A stretch of DNA of 64,000 bases, from NCBI GenBank assembly GCA_035645275.1, contig DASQMX010000031.1, positions 62,001 through 126,000 on the forward strand, in the 5' to 3' direction. Of this stretch, positions 8,890-16,826 are shown in pieces (position 1 is the first letter of the stretch; every line of letters starts with the position of its first letter). Under the pieces are notes generated by a model. The model was not told where the DNA came from. It searched no databases and was given only the letters and a program-made list of their open reading frames with translations. The translations under genes and the position numbers were made by a program. This stretch comes from Paranoxybacillus sp035645275 (GTDB taxonomy: Bacteria > Bacillota > Bacilli > Bacillales > Anoxybacillaceae).

Positions 8890-9603
8890 TTACTCAGCAG
8901 CTGTTGTTGTTACTGCTTCCTCGCCTTGTTTTGCTTCTAAAATCGCATCAGCAATTTTAGAAGTAAGAAGTTTAACAGCGCGAATCGCATCATCGTTTGC
9001 TGGAATTACATAATCGATTTCATCCGGATCGCAGTTTGTATCAACAATACCTACGATTGGAATATTTAATTTACGTGCTTCCGCAACTGCAATGCGCTCT
9101 TTACGTGGATCGATAACAAATAACGCATCTGGCAATTGTTTCATTTCTTTAATTCCGCCTAAGAATTTTTCTAAACGTTCTTGTTCTTTCTTTAATTTTA
9201 CAACTTCTTTCTTAGGCAATACATCAAATGTGCCGTCTTCAGCCATTTTTTCGATATCTTTTAAGCGTTTGATGCGTTTTTGAATTGTTTCAAAGTTTGT
9301 TAATGTACCGCCTAACCAGCGTTGGTTAACATAGAACATACCTGAACGTTCTGCTTCTTCTTTCACAGATTCTTGAGCTTGTTTTTTCGTACCAACGAAT
9401 AAAATTTTACCGCCGTTTGCTGCCAACTCTTTAACGAAATTATAAGCTTCTTCTACTTTCTTCACAGTTTTTTGCAAGTCGATGATATAAATTCCGTTGC
9501 GCTCTGTGAAGATGTATTTTTTCATTTTTGGGTTCCAACGACGAGTTTGATGTCCGAAATGAACACCTGCTTCAAGCAATTGCTTCATTGAAATAACTGA
9601 CAT
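8890..9603 (-). CDS. rpsB: 30S ribosomal protein S2
   Basis: Small-subunit protein S2. The 237-residue product has the start MSVISMKQLLEAGVHFGHQ and the family signature around RWLGGTLTNFETI. The C-terminal LKIPIVGIVDTNCDP-like stretch (here LNIPIVGIVDTNCDP) is also present. AGGAGG lies before the ATG. The 5' leader is long and structured, and a promoter precedes it. Confidence 0.98.
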   Translation of the reverse strand: MSVISMKQLLEAGVHFGHQTRRWNPKMKKYIFTERNGIYIIDLQKTVKKVEEAYNFVKELAANGGKILFVGTKKQAQESVKEEAERSGMFYVNQRWLGGTLTNFETIQKRIKRLKDIEKMAEDGTFDVLPKKEVVKLKKEQERLEKFLGGIKEMKQLPDALFVIDPRKERIAVAEARKLNIPIVGIVDTNCDPDEIDYVIPANDDAIRAVKLLTSKIADAILEAKQGEEAVTTTAAE

Positions 9604-9639
9604 TTGTTTCTTCCTCCTAATTTGGTTTTTAGTCCTCCG

Positions 9640-9712
9640 CCCACTTCATCTTTAAGCAAGACTGACGAGTCAGCACCATTGCTTAAATCGATGAGCGTGT
9701 GTATTCACACCA
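9640..9712 (-). promoter_or_regulatory. Structured 5' leader of rpsB
   Basis: A 9-bp outer stem TTTAAGCAA/TTGCTTAAA (9651–9659 and 9679–9687) encloses an inner GACT/AGTC-type hairpin (about 9660–9674). A further GTGTG/CACAC hairpin lies at 9697–9711. This looks like an autoregulatory ribosomal-protein leader (S2 or EF-Ts ligand), but that function is an inference. Confidence 0.55.
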
Positions 9713-9718
9713 TACCAA

Positions 9719-9747
9719 AATATATCATAACTGATACTAACAATCAA
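9719..9747 (-). promoter_or_regulatory. Sigma-A-type promoter of rpsB
   Basis: TTGATT (9747–9742), a 17-nt spacer, then TATATT (9724–9719) on the minus strand. It starts just after the swrB stop codon, with no clear terminator in between, so flagellar transcripts may also read into rpsB. Confidence 0.6.
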
Positions 9748-9758
9748 GCTATATTTGC

Positions 9759-10262
9759 CTACATTCGCTGAAATTTCAGCAATAATTCTATTTCCGTCTT
9801 TCCTTTCTCTAAAATTCGTGCAATTTCTTCGATTGTTTTCCCTTGTTTATGCAATTGGAGCGCCTGCTGTATAATCGATTGCATCTCTTTGTTCGTTTCT
9901 GTATTCTTACTCGAATTTACCTTCTCATGTATGATAGGAGTCGTACTTATATCGACTTGATCTTTTATTTGCTCAATGTTGGGCAAATATGCTGGCAATA
10001 CTGCCTGTTTTTCTACTTTTTCCGCTTTTTTGTTTTGCAATTCTATGCGGTTAATTGTTTTCGTTAATGTATCAATAAACTTTTCGTTTTCCTCCTTAAA
10101 TTCAAGTAAATATGCAGCAATCGCTTCCTCCATATCTTTCATCATTTTCGCCTGCTTTGTTTCCACTTCTTTTACCTTTGAAAGTTTAAGCGATAAAAGT
10201 ATGATAAAAAAGAAGGAAATAAGATGAAATATAAAACTTATCACAAGCAAAAATGTACTCAT
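9759..10262 (-). CDS. swrB: Swarming/flagellar basal-body protein SwrB
   Basis: In B. subtilis SwrB (YlxL) is the last gene of the fla/che operon and promotes basal-body maturation and thus sigma-D activity. The 167 residues match that protein in length and layout: one N-terminal membrane helix (about 3–25), an acidic coiled region including MEEAIAAYLLEFKEENE (about 44–60), a low-complexity linker, and a C-terminal helix-turn-helix-like segment (LHKQGKTIEEIARILEKGK). It sits distal to sigD as expected. Confidence 0.88.
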   Translation of the reverse strand: MSTFLLVISFIFHLISFFFIILLSLKLSKVKEVETKQAKMMKDMEEAIAAYLLEFKEENEKFIDTLTKTINRIELQNKKAEKVEKQAVLPAYLPNIEQIKDQVDISTTPIIHEKVNSSKNTETNKEMQSIIQQALQLHKQGKTIEEIARILEKGKTEIELLLKFQRM

Positions 10263-10271
10263 CGAATCCCT

Positions 10272-10559
10272 CTATCCAATAAAATCTATCATTGTTCCTT
10301 TATATGGATGATTTTGTTTTTCTGTTTTACTTTTTTTGTTCGCTTGAAATAGAAGCGAATTTCTTTCCTTTTTCCAGCGTGCTTCTGAACTTTTCTCTTT
10401 TGCTGTTACTTGACGCCTTTGCAGTTCGTCTTTTTTATGAATGCTAGCAGCCAGTTGAGATTGCATGAATTGCGATTGCTGAGCAAATTGCTCTTGTATT
10501 TTTCCTAGATCATACGTCCTCGGAAGTGCTACTTGTAATTCTACCAATTTTAAACTCAT
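10272..10559 (-). CDS. Small conserved-looking flagellar-operon protein, function unknown
   Basis: I cannot name this gene. The 95-residue product has no membrane segment, is very rich in Gln, Lys and Glu, and is probably helical. The N-terminal motif VELQVALPRTYDLGKIQEQ stands out against the low-complexity rest. It lies between sigD and swrB; B. subtilis has no gene there as far as I recall. Start: ATG at 10559 chosen over an in-frame GTG at 10571, which overlaps the purine-rich AGGGAAG. Its packing in the operon supports it being real. Confidence 0.7.
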   Translation of the reverse strand: MSLKLVELQVALPRTYDLGKIQEQFAQQSQFMQSQLAASIHKKDELQRRQVTAKEKSSEARWKKERNSLLFQANKKSKTEKQNHPYKGTMIDFIG

Positions 10560-10618
10560 AATCAGCGCCACTTCCCTATAAAAAATAGATTTGTACTGTA
10601 TGAAACTTATATCATTTC

Positions 10619-11386
10619 TTATAGTACTTGTTCAAGTATTTTCCGCATTTTAAATATCGCTTTTGCATGAATCTGGGAGATTCTCGATGTGGAAAGTCCC
10701 ATGATTTGTCCAATCTCTGTTAATGTTAATTCCTCTTTATAAAACAGACTAATGACGAGCTGTTCTTTTTCGCTTAATTGTTTAATTACCTCAGCAAGCT
10801 GTAAACTCAGTTCTTGCTTCAATAGACGTTCTTCAGGAGAAATCGACTTTTCATCACGAATCGTAAATTGTAAATGTTCATGTTCCTCATCGTCTTTCGT
10901 AGGCTCGTCAAGCGAAAGGACATTGGCAAAAAAGCTTTCATTCATCGTCATATATACTTCTTCTTCTGTCATACATAGCTCGTCAGCGACTTCTTTTGCA
11001 CTTACCGTCCGCATATATTTTTGCTCAAGTTTTTCGATTGCCGCCTCAATTTTTTTAGCTTTTTCCCTCGTGCTGCGCGGAAGCCAGTCTTCTTTTCTTA
11101 ACCCATCAAGAATGGCACCACGAATTCGAAAGGAAGCGTATGTATCGAATTTTAAATCACGAGATGGGTCAAATTTCTCTAAAGCATCATAAAGCCCTAT
11201 TAACCCGAAACTAATTAACTCCTCTTTACTTATATTTTTTGGCAATGAAGCAGAAATGCGTTGAACATGGTAATGAACAAGTGGCATGTATTTTTGAATA
11301 AGTTCATCCCCGGCTTGCGGATCGCGATGATACATCCAATTGTTCCAATATTTCTGTTCCTCGCTTGCCGAGATGTTTGCCATCAT
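10619..11386 (-). CDS. sigD: RNA polymerase sigma factor SigD (FliA type)
   Basis: Directs transcription of late flagellar, motility and autolysin genes; held inactive by FlgM until the hook is complete. The 255-residue product has sigma region 2 (LISFGLIGLYDALEKFDPSR, DTYASFRIRGAILDGLR), region 3 (AKEVADELCMTEEEVYMTM) and region 4 with its helix-turn-helix (LTLTEIGQIMGLSTSRISQIH). The start at 11386 has AGGAGG 6–7 nt upstream. Unlike in B. subtilis, a two-membrane-helix gene, a 308-bp gap and a repeat separate it from cheD. Confidence 0.97.
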   Translation of the reverse strand: MMANISASEEQKYWNNWMYHRDPQAGDELIQKYMPLVHYHVQRISASLPKNISKEELISFGLIGLYDALEKFDPSRDLKFDTYASFRIRGAILDGLRKEDWLPRSTREKAKKIEAAIEKLEQKYMRTVSAKEVADELCMTEEEVYMTMNESFFANVLSLDEPTKDDEEHEHLQFTIRDEKSISPEERLLKQELSLQLAEVIKQLSEKEQLVISLFYKEELTLTEIGQIMGLSTSRISQIHAKAIFKMRKILEQVL

Positions 11387-11405
11387 ACTCCCCCTCCTGA
11401 ACTTT

Positions 11406-11507
11406 GGGCTGACCCGCAATGGTCTGACCTCACACGTATATCATAATCATGTTGTTTCCTAATATATTGTGTTGTGGGGTTTGACACTTTGCTTTTGGGT
11501 CAACCTC
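11406..11507. repeat. Nested inverted repeat, copy A (before sigD)
   Basis: The outer arms are GGGCTGACCC (11406) and GGGTCAACCT (11497–11506). The inner arms pair TCTGACCTCACAC with GTGTTGTGGGGTTTGACA imperfectly. The core TATATTGTG..GTGGGGTTTGACA is shared with copy B. It ends 7 nt before the sigD Shine-Dalgarno. There is no U-run on the transcribed strand, so it is not an obvious terminator. Confidence 0.75.
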
Positions 11508-11660
11508 GTTCTAGTGTACTTAAGAGTTTCTTCTGCCTCTACATACAGATCCCCCTTGTTCCACTAGGACTTTCATGAGCAAGGTCCATTCACGCTCTGT
11601 CGGCCCATTTCAAAGCCATTTAACCACTTTCTCCCGTTTATTCTTGTAAGTGACGAAACA
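11459..11660 (-). pseudogene. Possible decayed reading frame overlapping repeat A
   Basis: One minus-strand frame reads protein-like before two in-frame stops (RINGRKWLNGFEMG..) and again after them (DLYVEAEETLKYTRTRLTQ), ending within the repeat at a TAG. There is no plausible start. It may be the 3' end of a lost transposase or other gene whose terminus was the repeat arm; the similarity is only a reading impression. This fills the 308-bp gap before sigD (11387–11693) together with repeat A. Confidence 0.25.
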
Positions 11661-11693
11661 GCAAAAGCAAATAGATCGTTAAGCATATTCGTT

Positions 11694-12026
11694 TTATGTC
11701 TTGCGCTGATCGTTTAACATGCTGCGAATATACTGTGCAACTTTTTGCGCTTCTTCATCGGAAAGACGATTAACCAATTGCCCTATTTCATTATCTTTTT
11801 GGACAGGTGAAGATGACTGTGAATTCGTTATGTTTTTCATTTCTTCTTGATCTACAATATAAGCAAACATCCATCGAAAAATATAGCCGAGCAAGAAAAA
11901 TGAAAGAAAAGTAATCAATGAGCGAATAAATGTAGTTAATATCGTATTTCCTGTAAAGGAAAGCAAGAAAACGATAAAAAACCCAAACAATCCAAGTAAT
12001 AAGTTAAACATCCACGTTCCTACCAT
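11694..12026 (-). CDS. Two-helix membrane protein between cheD and sigD, unknown
   Basis: I cannot name this gene. The 110-residue product has two strong hydrophobic segments (about residues 8–27 and 32–55 from the chosen start) and then a polar tail. The tail ends in a short helical motif LSDEEAQKVAQYIRSML. The start at 12026 overlaps the cheD stop as TAATG, which indicates translational coupling and real expression. A longer reading from 12074 would overlap cheD more and is not supported. B. subtilis has sigD directly after cheD, so this is an addition to the operon. A role in motility is inferred from position only. Confidence 0.75.
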   Translation of the reverse strand: MVGTWMFNLLLGLFGFFIVFLLSFTGNTILTTFIRSLITFLSFFLLGYIFRWMFAYIVDQEEMKNITNSQSSSPVQKDNEIGQLVNRLSDEEAQKVAQYIRSMLNDQRKT

Positions 12027-12526
12027 TATATCTCTTGTACTCCTTGATTGACTGTCCGAATAGACAGCAGACATGTTTTTGGGTTAAATTCAATCGTGCG
12101 CCCGCTGCTTCCTCCTATATCTTCAGCAACAATCGGAATATTAAGACGATGCAATTGCTGTTTAACTGCTTCGACATTTCTTGGACCAATTCTCATGATA
12201 TCCGAGGTTGCTGCACTGAATTGAAACATTTGTGCTCCACCTGCTAATTTGGCTTTTAATGCACTTTTCCTTCCACCCTCTTTTATCACACGTTCTACTA
12301 ATGCCTCCACCGCTGTATCAGCATATTTTGCAACATTCAATTCACTTGATTTAGCAAGCTTCGAATCTGGCAGCATGACGTGAGCTAAACCCGCTACTTC
12401 TCTTGCTTGATCATAAACAACCACACCAACACACGACCCTAATCCAGATGTGCGTATGACATTGGGGGATTTTACAACATTCATATCCGCTATTCCTACT
12501 TTTACTACGTTTATCACTTCGCTCAT
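12026..12526 (-). CDS. cheD: Chemoreceptor glutamine deamidase CheD
   Basis: Deamidates glutamines on chemoreceptors and binds CheC to tune adaptation. The 166-residue product shows the catalytic-cysteine region TSGLGSCVGVVVYD (Cys about 33) and the histidine in AGLAHVMLPDS (about 50), the Cys-His pair of the family, followed by KAKLAGGAQMF. It overlaps the cheC stop codon as ATGA. Confidence 0.96.
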   Translation of the reverse strand: MSEVINVVKVGIADMNVVKSPNVIRTSGLGSCVGVVVYDQAREVAGLAHVMLPDSKLAKSSELNVAKYADTAVEALVERVIKEGGRKSALKAKLAGGAQMFQFSAATSDIMRIGPRNVEAVKQQLHRLNIPIVAEDIGGSSGRTIEFNPKTCLLSIRTVNQGVQEI

Positions 12527-13137
12527 CTCATTTCCACACCTAAAGACCGAAAAAGCGGTGCAAATGAATCTGGATCAGGGAGCAAGAAAAAGTGACCGTT
12601 CACGCTGTCTTGCACTTGGTCTGTTTCATAAAGAGCGGTGTCAATCACAATCGCAAAGTCACCGACGCGGGAAAGCTCGATCAAACCATACTCTAAAATT
12701 GCTCCAATCATATCGACACTTAAAGCAGGAACGGAAGGATAAAGCTTAAGATTTGTAAAATTCGCCAATGCAGAAAGGTAAGAGCCAGCTAAAATATTTC
12801 CTAGTTCTTGTAAAGCTGAGATGCCTAATTCACCAAACTCTTTATGTCCTGTCATTTGCTGAATGAAACGCCCTGCCTGTTCTAGAGACAGCATGAAAAA
12901 CATATTTCCTGTTACGTCTCCTTCAATTCGCAAAAAAACGGAAGCAACGACATGCTCAGCACCACCGACTAACTCCATCATTTCATCAAATGAAACAATA
13001 CGGACATCCGGGACATTCATCTCGATTTTTTTATTTAATAACTGGGAAAGTGCAGTCGCAGCATTTCCCGCTCCAATATTTCCGATTTCTCTTAAAATAT
13101 CCATATGGTCCGTATTTAACTTATCAAAATAAGACAT
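12523..13137 (-). CDS. cheC: CheY-P phosphatase CheC
   Basis: Dephosphorylates CheY-P and is activated by CheD. Two copies of the CheC/FliY phosphatase motif are visible: DILREIGNIGAGNAATALSQLL near residues 13–34 and LQELGNILAGSYLSALANFT near 110–130, each with the E-x2-N pair. The length of 204 aa is typical of Bacillus CheC. It is the stand-alone relative of the FliY phosphatase domain encoded in the same operon. Confidence 0.96.
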   Translation of the reverse strand: MSYFDKLNTDHMDILREIGNIGAGNAATALSQLLNKKIEMNVPDVRIVSFDEMMELVGGAEHVVASVFLRIEGDVTGNMFFMLSLEQAGRFIQQMTGHKEFGELGISALQELGNILAGSYLSALANFTNLKLYPSVPALSVDMIGAILEYGLIELSRVGDFAIVIDTALYETDQVQDSVNGHFFLLPDPDSFAPLFRSLGVEMR

Positions 13138-13157
13138 CGTCTAAACACGACCTCTCT

Positions 13158-13616
13158 TTATTTTGCCGCTTGCAACTCTCGATTGTTCAGCACCTTTTCT
13201 AAATTAAGTAAAATTAATAACCGTTTTCCTATTTTAGCTACACCGTTTATATAATCTACCTGAGTTGCATCCACTACTTCTGGTGCAGGCTCAATGGAAT
13301 CTGTTGGTATATCGACAACATCATTTGCTGCATCGACGATGAATCCAACCTCGATTTCATCAAACGCAATAATGATAACACGCGTATTTTCAGAAATAGT
13401 GGCTTCCTCAAGTCCAAAGCGCGTCCGCAAATCAATAATAGGCGTAACCACTCCGCGTAAATTGATAACTCCTTTTACAAAATTTGGTGTCCCCGGAACA
13501 CGTGTAATATGCTGAACTTTTTCGATGGAACGAACTTGTTGGACAGGTATGGCATATTCTTTGTCTTTCAATTGAAAAACAATCACTTTTAGCTCGGTTC
13601 CTTGAAGTTCCGTCAT
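13158..13616 (-). CDS. cheW: Chemotaxis coupling protein CheW
   Basis: Links chemoreceptors to CheA. It is a 152-residue single CheW/SH3-like domain: KVIVFQLKDKEYAIPVQQVRSIE at the N-terminus, TRVPGTPNFVKGVINLRGVVTPIIDLR in the middle, and VDAANDVVDIPTDSIEPAPEV. AAGGGAGG precedes the ATG. A long hairpin separates it from cheA. Confidence 0.97.
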   Translation of the reverse strand: MTELQGTELKVIVFQLKDKEYAIPVQQVRSIEKVQHITRVPGTPNFVKGVINLRGVVTPIIDLRTRFGLEEATISENTRVIIIAFDEIEVGFIVDAANDVVDIPTDSIEPAPEVVDATQVDYINGVAKIGKRLLILLNLEKVLNNRELQAAK

Positions 13617-13642
13617 CTGGTTATACCTCCCTTGAAAAGCAA

Positions 13643-13690
13643 GGTTGTTTTTCGCCTAATCGTTATTTTTCCCGACTAGGCGAAACAACC
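13643..13690 (-). repeat. Long intercistronic hairpin between cheA and cheW
   Basis: The arms GGTTGTTTcGCCTA and TAGGCGAAaAACAACC pair over about 14 bp with one bulge. It lies directly after the cheA stop and 15 nt before the cheW Shine-Dalgarno. No U-run follows (TTGCTTTTC). It may stabilise mRNA or adjust the cheA:cheW ratio. Confidence 0.6.
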
Positions 13691-13692
13691 AT

Positions 13693-15714
13693 TTACTTGA
13701 TTAACGCGTTACAATCAATGATAAGAGCGACTTGGCCATCACCAAGAATGGTTGCACCGGAAATAGCAAATACATTTGTTAAGTAATTTCCGAGTGATTT
13801 TAAGACAATTTCTTGTTGTCCGATAAATGAATCAACGACAAGACCAGCCATCTTTTCACCTTTACGAACAATGACAACCGACAAAAAATCTCCTTCTTCC
13901 TTATGTACAGGAACCTCAAAAATATCTTTTAAGAATAATAGAGGCACCACTTTCCCACGAAAATCAATCACTTTTTGATTATGAGCATGTAAAATGTCTT
14001 CCTTCTTTACCATTGCTGTTTCAATAATGGACGAAAGCGGGATCGCATATTTTTCGTTTTGGATTTCTACAAGCATAACAGAAATAATCGATAATGTGAG
14101 CGGCAATTGAATGGAAAATACCGAACCGACTCCTTCATAGGAATCGATTGTGACAGAGCCGCCGAGCGATTCAATTGTATTTTTTACAACATCCAAGCCA
14201 ACACCGCGTCCGGAGACATCAGAAATTTTATCCGCTGTTGAAAAACCAGAAGAAAAAATCAGTTCATAAACTTGCTTGTCAGTTAAATTAGCCGCGTTTT
14301 GTTCGGAAATGATTCCTTTGCTAATCGCTTTTTTCAATACTTTTTCGCGATTAATTCCGGCACCGTCGTCTTCAATTTCAATAAAGACATGGTTGCCGCT
14401 ATGATATGCTTTTAACCTTACTGTTCCTTCCTCCGGCTTTCCTTTCGCACGGCGTACATCCGGTGTTTCAATACCGTGGTCAATCGCATTGCGCAAGAGA
14501 TGAACAAGCGGATCACCAATTTCATCAATGACTGTTCGATCAAGCTCTGTTTCCGCACCGATAATTTCTAAGTTCACTTTCTTTCCTAAATCGCGTGCCA
14601 GCTGGCGAACCATGCGCGGAAAACGGTTAAATACTGTTTCTACTGGTACCATTCGCATATTCAAAATAATATTTTGCAGATCTCCGGAAATACGCGACAT
14701 TCTTTCAACAGTTTCTTGCAATTCAGGATGGTTTAACTCTCTTGAAATTTGCTCCAGCCGTCCGCGATCAATCACGAGTTCCTCAAACAAATTCATTAAA
14801 CTATCTAGACGTTCAATATTAACGCGAATCGTTTTATTACCAGCAACAGTCTGTCTAGCCGTTGAAGCTTTTTCTTCTTTTTCCTGTTTCTCTGTTTTTT
14901 CACTCTTTTCTTCTACTTGTGTAAAAGCAGCTTCTGCCTGTTGTAATTCCATTCCTATCTTCTCTAAATCTAGCGGTGTAACTATAACTTCCTCAATCTC
15001 TGAAACTTTCATGATCTGTTTATATAAATCTTCTTTATTTTCTTTTGAAATAACCGTAACGATAAATTCCTGGTCAAATTGTTCTTGTTCTAGCTGCTCA
15101 GCAGGGGGATTTGATTTGATAATTTCGCCAACCTGTTCAAGAGTTTCAAATACCATAAATACGCGAGCCGCTTTTAACAAACAATCAGAGCGAAGTTTAA
15201 TGTAAATCTCATAGCTTGTAAATCCTTGTTCTTTTGATTGTTGAAGTACATTATATTCAAATTCTCCGTATGTTTGTGTGTATAGTTGTGAAGAAGGAGA
15301 TGGTTTACTGGCCGGCTCAGCTGCTATAGGAGCTTTTCCTTGCTCAATTAATTTCAACTGCTGAACTACTTCGGTTACATCGTGTTTTCCATCTCCGCCT
15401 TCCGCAATGGAAATTACCATTGCTTCCAAATCATCGACCGCGCGAAAGACAACATCAAGTATATCAGGTGTTACTTGAATTTTATGATTGCGGATCGCAT
15501 CAAGGACATTTTCCATTTGATGGGTCAAATTGGCCAAATCTTCAAACCCCATTGTTGCCGACATACCTTTTAACGTATGAGCAGAACGGAAAATTTCATT
15601 AACAATCGTGACATCTTCAGGATTTTTTTCTAATTCTAACAGCTGCTCATTAATGGTTTGTAAATGCTCCTTACTCTCATCAATAAACACTTCTAAGTAT
15701 TGGCTCATGTCCAT
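13693..15714 (-). CDS. cheA: Chemotaxis histidine kinase CheA
   Basis: Autophosphorylates in response to receptors and passes phosphate to CheY and CheB. The 673 residues contain the P1 Hpt domain with phospho-acceptor His46 in FRSAHTLKGMSATMGF, a P2-type region (about 150–255), a Lys/Glu-rich linker, P3 dimerisation, the P4 HATPase with LLRNAIDHGIE (N-box), DDGAGI and GRGVGLDVV, and the C-terminal CheW-like P5. The ATG at 15714 follows AAGGAG. This is a full-length family member. Confidence 0.98.
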   Translation of the reverse strand: MDMSQYLEVFIDESKEHLQTINEQLLELEKNPEDVTIVNEIFRSAHTLKGMSATMGFEDLANLTHQMENVLDAIRNHKIQVTPDILDVVFRAVDDLEAMVISIAEGGDGKHDVTEVVQQLKLIEQGKAPIAAEPASKPSPSSQLYTQTYGEFEYNVLQQSKEQGFTSYEIYIKLRSDCLLKAARVFMVFETLEQVGEIIKSNPPAEQLEQEQFDQEFIVTVISKENKEDLYKQIMKVSEIEEVIVTPLDLEKIGMELQQAEAAFTQVEEKSEKTEKQEKEEKASTARQTVAGNKTIRVNIERLDSLMNLFEELVIDRGRLEQISRELNHPELQETVERMSRISGDLQNIILNMRMVPVETVFNRFPRMVRQLARDLGKKVNLEIIGAETELDRTVIDEIGDPLVHLLRNAIDHGIETPDVRRAKGKPEEGTVRLKAYHSGNHVFIEIEDDGAGINREKVLKKAISKGIISEQNAANLTDKQVYELIFSSGFSTADKISDVSGRGVGLDVVKNTIESLGGSVTIDSYEGVGSVFSIQLPLTLSIISVMLVEIQNEKYAIPLSSIIETAMVKKEDILHAHNQKVIDFRGKVVPLLFLKDIFEVPVHKEEGDFLSVVIVRKGEKMAGLVVDSFIGQQEIVLKSLGNYLTNVFAISGATILGDGQVALIIDCNALIK

Positions 15715-15719
15715 AGCTT

Positions 15720-16817
15720 TTACACTCCTTGGCCATTTACATATTTCATAATCATTTCCGCAATTTTATTCAAAGGAACGACATCATCGACTAAATTAGC
15801 AGTGATAGCCGCTTTTGGCATTCCAAAAACGACCGCCGTTTCCTCTGATTCAGCCACCGCCTTCACGTATCCAGATTGTTTCAAGTGTTTGAGACCTTCC
15901 GTACCATCAGAACCCATTCCTGTCATAATGACCGCAATCTTTTCATAATCATATAGCGCGCTAACTGACTCAAACATTACGTCTACAGAAGGGCGATGTC
16001 CGTTTCTTGCCGGCGATTCATCAACTTGTATAGCTGGTACATTCCGTTTTTTTGTAACTTTTAAATGAAATCCTCCCGGCGCGATATAAGCCGTGCCATT
16101 TTTTAATAGCTCGCCATCTTCCGCTTCTTTCACATGGATTTTACATAATGAATCCAATCTTGTTGCCAATGACTTTGTAAAACCTTTTGGCATATGTTGA
16201 ACGATCAGAATCGGTGCATGAATCGTTTCCGGCAATTGGGTTAACACTTGTTGCAAAGCCCGTGGTCCCCCTGTTGATGTTCCGATGCATACAATTTTTT
16301 TCTTTTCCTGTTCTCTATTAACATTGGGCAGAAACTCTTTCATTTCTATTTTACCATAATTCGGAAGTATAATAGGGTTGATTTTTTTTGCTTCTAATTT
16401 TCCGAATGTTCGTAAATTAGCCTGGCTAGCTAGTAATACTTTTGTGATAATTTCGTCTTTTATTTTGTATAAATCTAAAGAAATCGGTCCGGACGGTTTA
16501 GCGATAAAATCAACCGCCCCGTATTGCATCGCTAAAACCGTATTTTCTGCTCCTTCTTTTGTCGTGCTTGAGAGCATCACAACAGGAACAGGATATTCCT
16601 CCATAATTCGTTTTAACGCCTCTAACCCGTTTATAACCGGCATCTCTATATCTAGCGTAACAACATGTGGTTTTAGTTCTTTAATCTTCGTGATCGCATC
16701 TTCTCCATTTCTCGCAGTTCCCACTACTTCAATATTTGGCGCTTCCGATAAAAAATCTGTTATGAGTTTTCTCATAAAGGCGGAGTCATCAACAACTAGT
16801 ACTTTGATTTTTCCCAC
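15720..16817 (-). CDS. cheB: Chemoreceptor methylesterase/deamidase CheB
   Basis: Removes receptor methyl groups when phosphorylated by CheA. It has an N-terminal receiver domain (VVDDSAFMRKL, phospho-acceptor Asp in LDIEMPV near 57, Thr/Ser in MLSSTTKEG) and a C-terminal methylesterase domain with the catalytic triad Ser in GTSTGGP, His in VQHMPKGF and Asp in TGMGSDGTEG. Length 365 aa. Start codon is GTG at 16817 with a weak AAGGTAGG upstream. It is spaced 10 nt from flhG. Confidence 0.97.
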   Translation of the reverse strand: MGKIKVLVVDDSAFMRKLITDFLSEAPNIEVVGTARNGEDAITKIKELKPHVVTLDIEMPVINGLEALKRIMEEYPVPVVMLSSTTKEGAENTVLAMQYGAVDFIAKPSGPISLDLYKIKDEIITKVLLASQANLRTFGKLEAKKINPIILPNYGKIEMKEFLPNVNREQEKKKIVCIGTSTGGPRALQQVLTQLPETIHAPILIVQHMPKGFTKSLATRLDSLCKIHVKEAEDGELLKNGTAYIAPGGFHLKVTKKRNVPAIQVDESPARNGHRPSVDVMFESVSALYDYEKIAVIMTGMGSDGTEGLKHLKQSGYVKAVAESEETAVVFGMPKAAITANLVDDVVPLNKIAEMIMKYVNGQGV

Positions 16818-16826
16818 TGACTGATC

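Noticed and set aside
12027..12074. Longer N-terminus for the membrane protein after cheD
   Set aside because: It would overlap cheD by 49 nt without a ribosome site; the TAATG start at 12026 is better supported.
14528..15205. 225-codon open frame on the plus strand within cheA
   Set aside because: Antisense shadow of cheA. The translation is Ser/Thr/Cys-rich with no domain, and cheA has full motifs on the other strand.
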